This document shows positions 9,036-17,247 of a stretch of 64,000 bases of DNA, piece by piece (the first letter of the stretch is position 1; each line of letters opens with the position of its first letter). The position numbers and the translations under genes were made by a program. Under the pieces are notes generated by a model that saw nothing but the letters and a program-made list of their open reading frames with translations, was not told where the DNA came from and did no database searches. Origin of the DNA: JAHCIE01 sp034431435. GTDB lineage: Bacteria; Chloroflexota; Anaerolineae; Epilineales; JAHCIE01. The stretch lies in the NCBI GenBank assembly GCA_034431435.1, contig DAOUDG010000109.1, positions 1 through 64,000 on the forward strand, read 5' to 3'.

Positions 9036-9350
9036 GTTGGTCCCCCCGCTACAGCCGTTGTCAACATCTTCAGGGTAGCAGGCTGCGATGTGCCCGTCAA
9101 GTTGCAGCAGGCGCGCCGCTATCCAGCGTGCCTCAGCTAGCGGCTGCCTCGGCCGCGGGGGACTGGCCGACCTGCCCCGCGCATTGCTCTTTGTTGCGGC
9201 TTGTGCTATCTTGTTGGCTCCGATGGTTGCCAGTGGTGGCGTTATGAGACGATGCCCGCCCGACGCAGTGCGCGGCGTTGCCCCAAGACGCCTGTGCGCC
9301 GCGAGGACGTGAGGCTATGTGTGACCAGTGGCTGATGAGGAGGCACTCCA
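9036..9350. other. intergenic region between divergent comM and lacD
   Basis: About 315 bases without a convincing gene. It contains a possible minus-strand comM promoter (TTGACG 9100-9095, 17-base spacer, TACCCT 9077-9072) and, just before 9351, the ribosome site GAGGAGG for the aldolase gene. I see no repeat or RNA gene here. Confidence 0.5.
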
Positions 9351-10388
9351 ATGGCGAAGGTCAGGTTGAGTAAGGGTAAGGTGGACGGCATCAATGCCGT
9401 AGCGGATGAGCGTGGCGTCATTGCGGCGCTGGCTATCGACCAGCGCGGGTCGCTGCAGAAGGCGATTGCGAAAGCAAAGGGCGCCCCAGCCAGTGATGCG
9501 GAGTTGAGTGAGTTCAAGTCTCTCGTCTCTGAGGTGCTGACTCCCTATGCCAGCGCCATCCTGCTGGACCCTGAGTATGGGCTGCCGGCGGTGGGACGGC
9601 GCGCGCCGGAGGCAGGGGTCCTCCTGGCCTACGAGAAGACAGGCTACGATGCGACGGTCAAGGGGCGGCTGCCCGATCTACTGCCGGAATGGTCGGTGGG
9701 GCGGCTGAAGGCGGCGGGGGCCGATGTCATCAAGATTCTGCTTTACTACGACCCCGACGATGACACCCGCATTAACACTGTCAAGCACGCCTTCATCGAG
9801 CGCGTCGGGGCCGAGTGTCGCGCTCACGATATTCCCTTCTTCTTGGAGCCAATCTGTTACAGTGACGCCATCGGCGACGAGAAGAGCCTGGCCTTCGCGC
9901 GCGCCAAGCCCGCCAAGGTGACAGCGTACATGCGGGAGTTCTCGCAGCCCCAGTACGGCGTGGATGTGCTCAAGGTCGAAGTCCCGGTCAATGTGCGATA
10001 CGTCGAAGGCTCGGCGGCAAACACTGATGGGCAGGTAGCTTACAGCCGCGAAGAGGCCAAGTCCCTCTTCCGCTCGGCAGCCGCCGTGGCGCGGGTGCCC
10101 TTCATCTACCTGAGCGCGGGCGTGACCGATGAGGTGTTCCGCGAGACGCTGGAACTGGCCGCGGAGGCGGGTACGCCCTTCTCCGGTGTGCTGTGCGGGC
10201 GGGCCACCTGGCAGGACGGGATTCCTGCCTACGGCTCCGGAGGCGCGGATGCCTTGCGAGCCTGGCTGCGGGACCGGGGTGTCCAGAATATCGAGGCGCT
10301 GAACGCGGTCCTGGCCAAGGGCGCTCAGCCGTGGTGGGATTTCTACGGCGGCAAGGCGAATGTCGAGGTGGTAGAGACGACCCATTAG
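9351..10388 (+). CDS. lacD: tagatose 1,6-diphosphate aldolase-like class I aldolase
   Basis: Predicted LacD-family aldolase, cleaving a ketose 1,6-bisphosphate to glyceraldehyde 3-phosphate and dihydroxyacetone phosphate through a lysine Schiff base. At 345 residues it is slightly longer than typical LacD. The family segment GADVIKILLYYDPDD places the likely Schiff-base lysine at Lys128; AALAIDQRGSL near residue 25 and FIYLSAGVTDEVF are further class I aldolase features. ATG 9351 follows GAGGAGG at good spacing. It is monocistronic: comM diverges upstream and a hairpin terminator follows. No tagatose-pathway partners are nearby, so another ketose phosphate may be the substrate. Confidence 0.82.
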   Translation: MAKVRLSKGKVDGINAVADERGVIAALAIDQRGSLQKAIAKAKGAPASDAELSEFKSLVSEVLTPYASAILLDPEYGLPAVGRRAPEAGVLLAYEKTGYDATVKGRLPDLLPEWSVGRLKAAGADVIKILLYYDPDDDTRINTVKHAFIERVGAECRAHDIPFFLEPICYSDAIGDEKSLAFARAKPAKVTAYMREFSQPQYGVDVLKVEVPVNVRYVEGSAANTDGQVAYSREEAKSLFRSAAAVARVPFIYLSAGVTDEVFRETLELAAEAGTPFSGVLCGRATWQDGIPAYGSGGADALRAWLRDRGVQNIEALNAVLAKGAQPWWDFYGGKANVEVVETTH

Positions 10389-10415
10389 GGCAGAAAATCA
10401 TCGTGGGTATGCGCC

Positions 10416-10442
10416 AGGTCGGGGGACGCAAGCCCCCGGCCT
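10416..10442 (+). terminator. hairpin terminator after the aldolase gene
   Basis: Stem AGGTCGGGGG / CCCCCGGCCT with a 7-base loop (one G-T pair), extended by CCAG/CTGG with a bulge. It begins 28 bases after the stop. There is no U-tract, so it may be bidirectional; the acetyltransferase gene converges here. Confidence 0.6.
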
Positions 10443-10476
10443 CTGGCTGTCGTCGTGTTTGCCAACGCTTGGCCCG

Positions 10477-10980
10477 CTACAGCCCGATATCCAGCCGCAT
10501 CACGTACGATCGGCCGCCGACGCGGTTGACCACCTCGCCCACAGTCACGAACCCCAACCGTTGGTACAATCGTAGCGCCGGATTGTCGTGGCGCACGCTG
10601 AGCGCCAGGGCCGGGTACACACCTCGCGCCGCATCCACCAGACAGGTGAGCAGCCGTGTGCCGAGGCCGCGCCCTTCGTAGCCAGGCAGGACAGCGGTCG
10701 CCACCTCGGGCAGCCCCTCGACCTCAGGTCCGATGGGCTTGGGGAGTACCCGCAGCCATGCCGCGCCGACTGGCTGGCCGGTGCCGGGTGCGACTGCGAT
10801 GCAGCCCAGGTCGCCCGCTCGCCCCCAGCCCGCGACGTAGGTCGCCAGGTACGGATCGCGCTTGGCGTCGTCGGGGGCGCGATCCGGCTGGCGGTCCATG
10901 TGCGATGCGTAGTACAGCATCCGCCACAGGAACGCCTCGTCCGCGACCGTTGCGCGCCGCATCACGACCTGTTTGTCCAT
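10477..10980 (-). CDS. GNAT-family N-acetyltransferase
   Basis: A 167-residue GNAT acetyltransferase, transferring an acetyl group from acetyl-CoA to an unknown amine. The acetyl-CoA-binding motif is VLPGYEGRGLGTRLLTCLVD, followed by ALSVRHDNPALRLYQRLGF, the standard GNAT C-terminal half. ATG 10980 is chosen over longer in-frame starts because the family fold begins directly (VVMRRATVADEAF) and AAGGAG lies just upstream; the longer form would run through the promoter region of the next gene. Convergent with the aldolase, divergent from the SDR gene. Confidence 0.85.
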   Translation of the reverse strand: MDKQVVMRRATVADEAFLWRMLYYASHMDRQPDRAPDDAKRDPYLATYVAGWGRAGDLGCIAVAPGTGQPVGAAWLRVLPKPIGPEVEGLPEVATAVLPGYEGRGLGTRLLTCLVDAARGVYPALALSVRHDNPALRLYQRLGFVTVGEVVNRVGGRSYVMRLDIGL

Positions 10981-11008
10981 GGCGACTCCTTGGTGAGCTT
11001 CTTCACAG

Positions 11009-11037
11009 TTGACATCCGCTCGCACTCGCGCTATGAT
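11009..11037 (+). promoter_or_regulatory. consensus promoter for the SDR gene
   Basis: TTGACA at 11009-11014 and TATGAT at 11032-11037 with a 17-base spacer. Start near 11044. A perfect palindrome TGTCGACA at 11054-11061, just downstream, could be an operator. The next plus-strand gene begins at 11284, leaving a leader of about 240 bases. Confidence 0.65.
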
Positions 11038-11043
11038 GCGGTC

Positions 11044-11283
11044 CACAGTGGATTGTCGACAGTATGCCGCGATAGGCTGCCGTGGTCGAGTATGGCCCCG
11101 ACACAGGGGCCTCTTCGAGGCCCTGCTCTGAACTTGACCTGCCATAGCGGCTGGTGCAGGCTTGGCAGGTACGGCAGGCGGCAGGGGGCGGTAATCTGGC
11201 GATGAGCCTGCGCTTCACCGCGAGTCGCTACTAGTGAGCGAGTATGTAACGCATCCAGAGCAGCTACGAGCAAAGGGGCTGGC
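11044..11283 (+). other. long structured leader upstream of the SDR gene
   Basis: About 240 bases between the predicted start and ATG 11284, with no convincing gene. It holds two hairpins: GGGCCTC-TTC-GAGGCCC at 11107-11123 and CCTGCCA/TGGCAGG at 11138-11169, then several GGCAGG units at 11163-11186. Together with 10981-11043 this makes a 303-base gap. It could be a cis-regulatory RNA; I do not recognise a known riboswitch. Confidence 0.4.
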
Positions 11284-12264
11284 ATGAGCATTCTTGTTAC
11301 CGGGGCGGCCGGGTTCGTGGGCCTGAACCTGGTTCGACATCTGGCGGCTAATGGGCAGAGCGTCATTGCGATGGCGCGCCGCGCGCCCGACGATGCCGCA
11401 CTCCGTTTCCTCGGCCCGCTGGGCGAGCGGGTTCGCTGGGCTACGGTCGACGTGCGCAACCGCAGCGCCCTGATCGACCTGGCGGCGAATGCCCGCGTCA
11501 AAGTCATCATCCATGCCGCGACGGTCACAGCGCCGCGGCATATCGAGATGGGCGACCCGACGATGGTGCTGGATATCAATATCGGCGGTACGGTCAATGC
11601 CCTCGAAGCGGCGCGCATTTGCGGCGCACGGCGCTTCGTGTTCATTAGCTCCACGGCGGTGTATGGTACGCCGGCCGACCCGTCGCTCGCTATCCGTGAG
11701 AGCGCGCCCCTGACGATCACCAGCCTGTACACCATCGCCAAACAGACCGGCGAGGCGCTGTGCCGCCGCTATGCGACCCTGTTCGACCTTTCGACCGTCT
11801 CCGGCCGGCTTGGCAACGCCTATGGCCCCATGGAGCGCACGACCCTCTCGCGGAGCGGGATGTCCGTCATTTACCATCTGGCCCACGCGGCGGCGCGCGG
11901 CGAGCACATCGCGCTGTTTGGCGCGAATCGCAGCCTTGACTTCTGCTATATCGCCGATGTGGCCGAGGCCTTCGCGCGCCTGACCCTGGCCGACACGCTG
12001 CGCCATGACGTCTACAACGTGGCCGGGGAGCGGGCGGCGACGGTGGGCGAGGTGTGCGACACACTGCGCACCCTTGCGCCCAACTTCGGCTGGAGCGAGA
12101 GCGAGCAGCGGGATGCCGATGTGGTGGCGCTGCCCGCTTCGGAGCGCGGCACGCTGGACCTGTCGCGGCTGCGCGACGACGTGGGCTTCGTGCCGAGGTA
12201 CTCCCTCCTCGACGGCCTGACAGAATATCTGGCCTGGCTGCGTTCGGGCTGGCTGGACCTCTGA
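11284..12264 (+). CDS. NAD-dependent epimerase/dehydratase (extended SDR)
   Basis: A 326-residue extended short-chain dehydrogenase, the family that epimerises or dehydrates nucleotide sugars in the cytoplasm. The nucleotide-binding motif TGAAGFVG is at residues 6-13; the catalytic set is Ser122/Ser123/Thr124 in FISSTAVYG and Tyr149-x-x-x-Lys153 in YTIAK. The segment LDFCYIADVAEAF and the C-terminal LLDGLTEYLAWL match UDP-sugar epimerases. ATG 11284 has AAAGGGG upstream. It stands alone behind a strong promoter and long leader, so its exact sugar cannot be read from the context. Confidence 0.85.
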   Translation: MSILVTGAAGFVGLNLVRHLAANGQSVIAMARRAPDDAALRFLGPLGERVRWATVDVRNRSALIDLAANARVKVIIHAATVTAPRHIEMGDPTMVLDINIGGTVNALEAARICGARRFVFISSTAVYGTPADPSLAIRESAPLTITSLYTIAKQTGEALCRRYATLFDLSTVSGRLGNAYGPMERTTLSRSGMSVIYHLAHAAARGEHIALFGANRSLDFCYIADVAEAFARLTLADTLRHDVYNVAGERAATVGEVCDTLRTLAPNFGWSESEQRDADVVALPASERGTLDLSRLRDDVGFVPRYSLLDGLTEYLAWLRSGWLDL

Positions 12265-12479
12265 GCCACCCTCAATCCTCTTTCGCCACAGGGGGAACCG
12301 CATGGTTCGCGAGGCGCGGCCAGTAAGGCCAGTCTTGCGTAGCTGCTCTACCCCTGTGGCCCTCCTGCGTCCCGTGACATCTCCTCCCGGAATCGACTCC
12401 GTGAGCCAGGCTCACCCGCACTGATTCCGCGCCAGGGGCGCAAAGAACACACGCACACACGGCCCCGCTTCCGGGCCTA

Positions 12480-12497
12480 CCGCCACGTCAGTGGCGG
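12480..12497. terminator. hairpin between convergent genes
   Basis: CGCCAC-GTCA-GTGGCG, a 6-bp stem with a 4-base loop, next to the stop of the minus-strand acetyltransferase gene. The rest of 12265-12522 has a GGGCGCAAAGAACACACGC stretch that loosely resembles the palindromic repeats described below, and no gene. Confidence 0.45.
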
Positions 12498-12522
12498 GTA
12501 GGGACACGGGGCGGTGAAGGCG

Positions 12523-13119
12523 TCAGGATTCGGCGCTCATTCGGTGCTCGAGGCGCGCCTTGACGGCGGGCCACTCGTCGTCGAGGAGGCTGTAGTAGGC
12601 GGACCAGCGCTGGTGGCCATCCTTGGGAACGATGACCGCCTTGCGCAAGACGCCCTCGCGCACGCCGCCGATGCGCTCGATGGCGCGCTGCGAGCGCTCG
12701 TTGCGCAGGTCGGTCTTGAGCTGGACGCGAATACAGCCCAGCGCCTCGAAGGCGTGGCGCAATAGCAGGTACTTGCATTCCGTGTTGAGGGGCGTGCGCC
12801 ACCATTCGCGGCCGAGCCACGTCCAGCCGATCTCGATGTGGCGGTCAAGGGCCGAGTAGTCGAGGTAGCGGGTGCTGCCCGCGGCGCGACCCGAGGCGCG
12901 GGTGACGATGGCGAAGGGCAGCATCTGCCCGGCGTCGCGGACGGCCAGGGCGTTGGCGGTCCAGACCTCCATCTCGGCCAGAGTGCGTGGCATGGCGGCG
13001 GGGAGATAGCGCCAGATGTCCTCGTCCTGGGCTACGGCAAACAGGTCCGTGGTGTGGCGCGGTTCCAGCGGTTCCAGGGTGACCCACTGGCCAGCGAGGG
13101 TCACGGGGTCGGGGATCAT
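12523..13119 (-). CDS. GNAT acetyltransferase, RimJ/RimL-like
   Basis: A 198-residue acetyltransferase of the RimJ/RimL type, which acetylates protein N-termini or small amines. It begins PVTLAGQWVTLEPLEPRHT, the usual strand of this subfamily, and continues with HIEIGWTWLGREWWRTPLN, ECKYLLLRHAFEALGCIRVQ and NERSQRAIERIGGVREGVLR, the acetyl-CoA and C-terminal motifs. ATG 13119 is preceded by CAGGAGG on the minus strand. It is a single gene between the SDR gene and the YfhO-type gene. Confidence 0.88.
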   Translation of the reverse strand: MIPDPVTLAGQWVTLEPLEPRHTTDLFAVAQDEDIWRYLPAAMPRTLAEMEVWTANALAVRDAGQMLPFAIVTRASGRAAGSTRYLDYSALDRHIEIGWTWLGREWWRTPLNTECKYLLLRHAFEALGCIRVQLKTDLRNERSQRAIERIGGVREGVLRKAVIVPKDGHQRWSAYYSLLDDEWPAVKARLEHRMSAES

Positions 13120-13200
13120 GGCGGCCTCCTGAAGGGCAATGACGTGGCTGGACTATACGCGGAATCGCGGCCAGGGCAAGCGAGATGGCCTCGCGCTCTG

Positions 13201-13270
13201 CGAGTCACCAGGGACACGAAGGGTACAAGGCCCACACCGTGGGTACAGTGCCCTGACTGTGTGTCCTCTC
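13201..13270. repeat. palindromic repeat, copy i
   Basis: Outer arms CGAG...GGACAC (13201-13216) and GTGTCCTCTCG (13261-13271), with an inner hairpin CCCAC-ACC-GTGGG at 13231-13243. The word GGGACACGAAGG is shared with the copies at 15874-15959 and 24814-24838. Confidence 0.5.
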
Positions 13271-13373
13271 GTATGCTCTGGGGTATTTCGCGCCGACAGG
13301 TGAGGGCGAGAATTACGTGCTTGCCAGGTTCCGAGTACAATGACCGTCGTTGATTCTCACCCTGGCCTGTCGG

Positions 13374-13420
13374 GGGTGGCCCCGCCCGCCAGGGAGGGTG
13401 GTTGAGCCAGGCGGCTCTGA
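13374..13420 (+). repeat. direct repeat copy 1 of ribosome-site/start region
   Basis: 47 bases nearly identical to 13472-13518 (two or three differences), 98 bases apart. Each copy carries AGGGAGGG, TTG and the codons for SQAALT. Copy 1 starts a 33-codon ORF that ends in a TGA overlapping the second TTG. Confidence 0.65.
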
Positions 13421-13471
13421 CCGCAGCGACGGATGTGGCTGCTCGCCACGAGCAGATGGCGCGTAGGGGCA

Positions 13472-13518
13472 GGGTGGCCCTGCCCGCCAGGGAGGGTGGT
13501 TGAGCCAGGCGGCGCTGA
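13472..13518 (+). repeat. direct repeat copy 2, at the start of the YfhO-type gene
   Basis: Second copy of the duplication; its TTG at 13500 is the apparent start codon of the giant ORF. Confidence 0.65.
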
Positions 13519-16500
13519 CAGGGAGGGCGGGCGAACAGAACGTAGCGGGCTGGCGGCGGTGGTGGCCAGACGCGGCGGCGTTGGGCGTGCTGGCGCTCGT
13601 GCTCGGCGTGTTCTTCGCGCCGGTACTGTTTCAGGGCCGCAGCATGCCCGAGGGCGGCGGCGACCTGGCTGGTTTCCTGTACCCCCTGTACAACTATACC
13701 GTCGACTCGCTACGGGCGGGGCGCATCCCCCTGTGGAATCCCTTCCTCTATAGCGGCTCACCCTTCCTGGCCGACATCCAGACGGCAACGTTCTATCCGC
13801 TAACGCTGGCGCAGGTCCTCCTGCCGGGCGCGGTTGACTACCGTCGGCTAGAGATGCTGAGCATCTTTCATTTCTGGCTGGCGGGCGCGCTCATGTACGC
13901 CCTGTTGCGGGTGTGGTTCCGCCCGGCCCTGTCGCGCTGGGCGGCCCTGCCAGGTGCGGTCGCCTTCGCCCTGTCCGACCTGTTTTTTACCCACTTTGGC
14001 AACCTCAACCTCATCGCCAGTGCGGCCTGGCTGCCCCTGATCCTGCTGGGGGCGCGTCTCGGTGGCGGCCCCGGCATCCTCATTGGCGCGACGGCGCTGG
14101 CTCTCAGCGCGCTGGCGGGGCATACCCAACCCGTGCTGCATAGCCTGCTGGCCCTGGCTCTGTATGGCGTCTTCGCGTTGGCCGTCGCCGCCTGGGCCGC
14201 CTGGCGCAAGCGCGGGGCCGAGGGTCTGGTCGACTGGGGCCTGCCCGATGCGCCGACGACTCCGGGCCAGTCGGCGCGGCTGACCCTCGTCACGCTGCTG
14301 GGGATCACCGCACTGGGGCTGGGGCTGGCTGCGTTGACCCTGGCGCCTGCCTACGAACTGACCGGCCTGACGCGGCGGGCGAGCTTCACCTACGCGGATG
14401 CGGCGCTGTACTCGTTGCCGGTTCAGGGGGTCATTGGACTGGTCGCCCCCCACTTGCATGGGCGCGGCCCGGCCGGCTTCTGGGCCGACTGGCCCCGCGT
14501 CGAGGTTGGCTATGTTGGCGTGCTGACGCTGCTGCTGGCGGCGGTTGGCCTGACGCGGGGGCGACGGGCCACGTTCTGGGCGCTACTGGGTGCACTTGGC
14601 CTGCTGCTGGCCCTGGGGCCGGCGACACCGCTCCATGAGTGGTTCTACCGCTTCGTGCCTGGCATGGCCCAACTGCGCGCCCCCGCCCGCCTCATTCTCC
14701 TGGTAGACATCGGCCTGGCTGCTCTAGCCGCGCTCGGTCTCGACACCCTGTTGCGCGCGCCACGCCGCGTCCACGCCTGGCTGGCGGCGGCGGTGGCCGT
14801 CGCTCTCGGCCTTTGGCTGCTCGTCGCCTGGCAAGGGCTGCCCGCGCTGGGCCGTCCCACCCTGGCGCAACTCGCCACGGCCCAACGCGGCCTGTGGCAG
14901 GCTGCGTTGCTCCTCGGCGCGAGCGTCGCCTTGATTGCCCTCGCGGCGTGGGGCAGGCTGCGGGGGGCATGGTTGGGTGGGCTGGCGGTTGCTTTACTGG
15001 CGGTGGACTTGCTCGCCCAGGGCTACGGCGTGGATGTGGGGACGGCCGACCCGACGGCCAACTACGCCCACCCGGCGGCTATCGAGTTTCTGAAGAGTGA
15101 CGCTTCCCAGTATCGCATCGAGGTGCGGTCGGAAAGTTGGGGGGCGTGGCCGCCCAACCTGAGCCTGTTACGGGGCATCGAGGACGTGGGCGGCATCTAT
15201 AACCCGCTCCAGGTGGCCGACTACCAGCTGTACTTCGAGAGCCTGACCGACCGCGCCACCCGCCTCTACGACTTTCTGAACGCCAAGTATGTCATCGGCC
15301 CCAAGGATTTCGCGCTGCCGTGGGACAGGTTCGCGCCTGTCTTCGACGCCGACCCCGAAGTGAACATCTATCTCAACCGGGCCGCACTACCCCGCGCCCA
15401 GGTGGTGTATCGCAGCCGCGTGATTCCCGACAGCGCGGGCCAGTTCGCCGCCCTGCGCGCTCCTGGCTTCGACCCTGCGCAGGAAGTTATCCTCGGCGGC
15501 GGCGAGGCTCTGGCGGGGCCGAATGCTGGCAATGGTGTGACCTTCGCCGACTACCAGCCGGAGCGTATCATTGTCGATGTGGATGCCGCGGCCGATGGCT
15601 ATGTAGTCTTCTCGGAGGTAGCCTACCCCGGCTGGCAGGCGATGGTGGATGGTGTACCCGTGCCCATCGAGCGCGCCAACTTCGCCTTCCGTGCCGTGCG
15701 TGTCCCGCCGGGTACGCATCGCGTCGAGCTTGTGTTCGAGCCGACGACGTGGCGGCTGGGACTGGCGATCAGCCTCGCGAGTGTGGCGGCGCTCCTGGGC
15801 GTGGCGTGGTGGGCCTGGCGCGCGCATCGACAGCGGCGGATGATGACGGTCGCGAGTATCAGTTCCGTCGTTAGCGCGAGGGACACGAAGGCACAAAGGC
15901 GCGAACGAAGGGCCTTGTCTCTCGGCTGCGTGTCTGTGTGGTCCTGGTGTCCCTGGCGCTGTATCAGGGCAGAACAGCTCCCGTACCGCGTTGCAGCTAT
16001 CCTGCTACTATCCCTGGTGGCCGCGTGCGCGCCGACCCCCCCGCCGACGCCCACCGCGACGTCGCCTGCGCCGACCACTCCCCCAACCGCTGCGCCACCC
16101 ACGGCGACACCCTCAGCCACGCCCGCCCTCACCGCGCAGGTGTTTCTGCCCGTGCTGCCCGCCGCCCCGACCGCTGCGCGGACACCGACACCCGCGCCGA
16201 CCCTGGACCCGCGCGCCCCCAGGCCGCTGCCCACCGCCATCAGTCTCGGCCGCGACTGCGCGGGCCTGATCGTTGCGCGTGACGGTGGGTTCTGGCGTGA
16301 CGGCCGGCCGTGGACCTTCGTCGGTACGAATCTATCGTATCTGTCGAAGCTGCCCCTGGACGCCATCGACGAGGCCTTCGCCGCCCTGGCTGCCGACGGC
16401 GTGACCGTCGTGCGGACCTGGATTCTGCCGGGCCATGACCTGGACCACCTGGATTCGGCTCTGGCGTTGGGTCGCAAGCACGGCCTGCGCTTCGTCGTCA

Positions 16501-17192
16501 CCTTCGACGATTTCTGGCACATCGACCGTGGTCAGCCCCTGTTCGGTGAGGCCTATCGCCAGACCTACGAAGCCCACCTGCAGCGCGTGGTGAGTCGCCT
16601 CAAGGACCGACCTGAGGTCTTCATGTGGCAGTTGATGAACGAGCCATCATGCGGGCCAGAGGGCATGAGCGCGGAGTGTCGGGCGCGCATGGTGGCGTGG
16701 GCCGAGGCGGGGGCGAAGCTGGTGCGGTCGCAGGACTCATGCCGGCCGCTGGCCGTCGGGCTGCTGGGTATCTGGGTTCCCGACGCGGTGCAGGAGGAGC
16801 ACTTCGCTCGCATGGCTCACATTCCGGGTGTCGACACCATGACGCTGCACCGCGCGGCGGGGGGCGACTTCGATGACTTGCTCAAGCGGCACATGGGGGT
16901 CGTGCTGGAGAAGGCGATGCCGCTGGTGTGGGGCGAGATCTACGAGAAGGCCTACGACGGCGGTTGCCAGGAGTTGCCCGACGATGCCGTGCGTCGACGC
17001 GCTCGCACCATACGCCGCGATCTCGCCCGTTCCTTCGACGCGGGGGTAGATGGCTATCTGCTCTGGCAGTACGCCTACGGCCAGCTGCGCGTCAACGGCA
17101 AGCTGGAATACTTCTGCGGGGAGTACGATTACGAGCGCGACGACCCCGTCTGGGTCGTCCTCCGCGCCTTCGATCTGCCTACCCCACGATAA
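13500..17192 (+). CDS. YfhO-type membrane protein joined in frame to a GH5-like lipoprotein
   Basis: A 1230-codon ORF with two unlike halves. Residues 1 to about 780 are a YfhO-family GT-C-like membrane protein: many hydrophobic spans, NPFLYSGSPFLADIQTATF near residue 80, and an extracytoplasmic domain ending in a last span (LAISLASVAALLGVAWWAW). Residues about 840-1230 look like a separate lipoprotein: hydrophobic VAAILLLSLVAAC with lipobox Cys843, a Pro/Thr-rich linker to about 905, and a GH5-type TIM barrel with acid/base Glu1048 in MNEPSC and nucleophile Glu1146 in WGEIYE. The join (15845-15965) lacks the G/C third-position bias and contains a palindromic repeat. Two genes fused by read-through is more likely than a designed fusion; GTG 15930 or 15936 could start the lipoprotein. 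TTG 13500 follows AGGGAGGG. Confidence 0.75.
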   Translation: MSQAALTGRAGEQNVAGWRRWWPDAAALGVLALVLGVFFAPVLFQGRSMPEGGGDLAGFLYPLYNYTVDSLRAGRIPLWNPFLYSGSPFLADIQTATFYPLTLAQVLLPGAVDYRRLEMLSIFHFWLAGALMYALLRVWFRPALSRWAALPGAVAFALSDLFFTHFGNLNLIASAAWLPLILLGARLGGGPGILIGATALALSALAGHTQPVLHSLLALALYGVFALAVAAWAAWRKRGAEGLVDWGLPDAPTTPGQSARLTLVTLLGITALGLGLAALTLAPAYELTGLTRRASFTYADAALYSLPVQGVIGLVAPHLHGRGPAGFWADWPRVEVGYVGVLTLLLAAVGLTRGRRATFWALLGALGLLLALGPATPLHEWFYRFVPGMAQLRAPARLILLVDIGLAALAALGLDTLLRAPRRVHAWLAAAVAVALGLWLLVAWQGLPALGRPTLAQLATAQRGLWQAALLLGASVALIALAAWGRLRGAWLGGLAVALLAVDLLAQGYGVDVGTADPTANYAHPAAIEFLKSDASQYRIEVRSESWGAWPPNLSLLRGIEDVGGIYNPLQVADYQLYFESLTDRATRLYDFLNAKYVIGPKDFALPWDRFAPVFDADPEVNIYLNRAALPRAQVVYRSRVIPDSAGQFAALRAPGFDPAQEVILGGGEALAGPNAGNGVTFADYQPERIIVDVDAAADGYVVFSEVAYPGWQAMVDGVPVPIERANFAFRAVRVPPGTHRVELVFEPTTWRLGLAISLASVAALLGVAWWAWRAHRQRRMMTVASISSVVSARDTKAQRRERRALSLGCVSVWSWCPWRCIRAEQLPYRVAAILLLSLVAACAPTPPPTPTATSPAPTTPPTAAPPTATPSATPALTAQVFLPVLPAAPTAARTPTPAPTLDPRAPRPLPTAISLGRDCAGLIVARDGGFWRDGRPWTFVGTNLSYLSKLPLDAIDEAFAALAADGVTVVRTWILPGHDLDHLDSALALGRKHGLRFVVTFDDFWHIDRGQPLFGEAYRQTYEAHLQRVVSRLKDRPEVFMWQLMNEPSCGPEGMSAECRARMVAWAEAGAKLVRSQDSCRPLAVGLLGIWVPDAVQEEHFARMAHIPGVDTMTLHRAAGGDFDDLLKRHMGVVLEKAMPLVWGEIYEKAYDGGCQELPDDAVRRRARTIRRDLARSFDAGVDGYLLWQYAYGQLRVNGKLEYFCGEYDYERDDPVWVVLRAFDLPTPR
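15874..15959. repeat. palindromic repeat inside the fused ORF, copy ii
   Basis: Inverted arms GCGCGAGGGACACGAAGG (15874-15892) and CCTGGTGTCCCTGGCGC (15943-15959), 86 bases in all. The core at 15881-15905 matches 24814-24838 at 24 of 25 positions. It encodes residues about 792-820 of the fused ORF. Confidence 0.65.
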
Positions 17193-17204
17193 GGCCTCGA
17201 GGCA

Positions 17205-17227
17205 GGATTGACAGGGCCTGTGAATCC
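17205..17227. terminator. bidirectional hairpin between convergent genes
   Basis: GGATTgACAG-GGC-CTGTgAATCC, a 9-bp stem with one G-G mismatch, between the ends of the plus-strand fused ORF and the minus-strand GT-C gene. Confidence 0.5.
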
Positions 17228-17247
17228 CGTCGTTGCTGCGCGGTGGG

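Larger units (their letters stand above)
13120..13499. other. repeat-rich intergenic region
   Basis: About 380 bases with no ordinary gene. It holds a palindromic repeat copy (13201-13270), a possible -10 box TACAAT at 13336-13341, a 47-base direct duplication (13374-13420 and 13472-13518), and a 33-codon ORF from TTG 13402 whose TGA overlaps the next TTG start. Confidence 0.6.

Noticed and set aside
11092..11205. 37-codon ORF in the leader of the SDR gene
   Set aside because: No ribosome site; its bases form the two leader hairpins and the protein is unlike any family.
13201..15959. CRISPR array suggested by repeated ACACGAAGG words
   Set aside because: Copies are few, far apart, unequal in length and palindromic; there are no regular spacers or cas genes.
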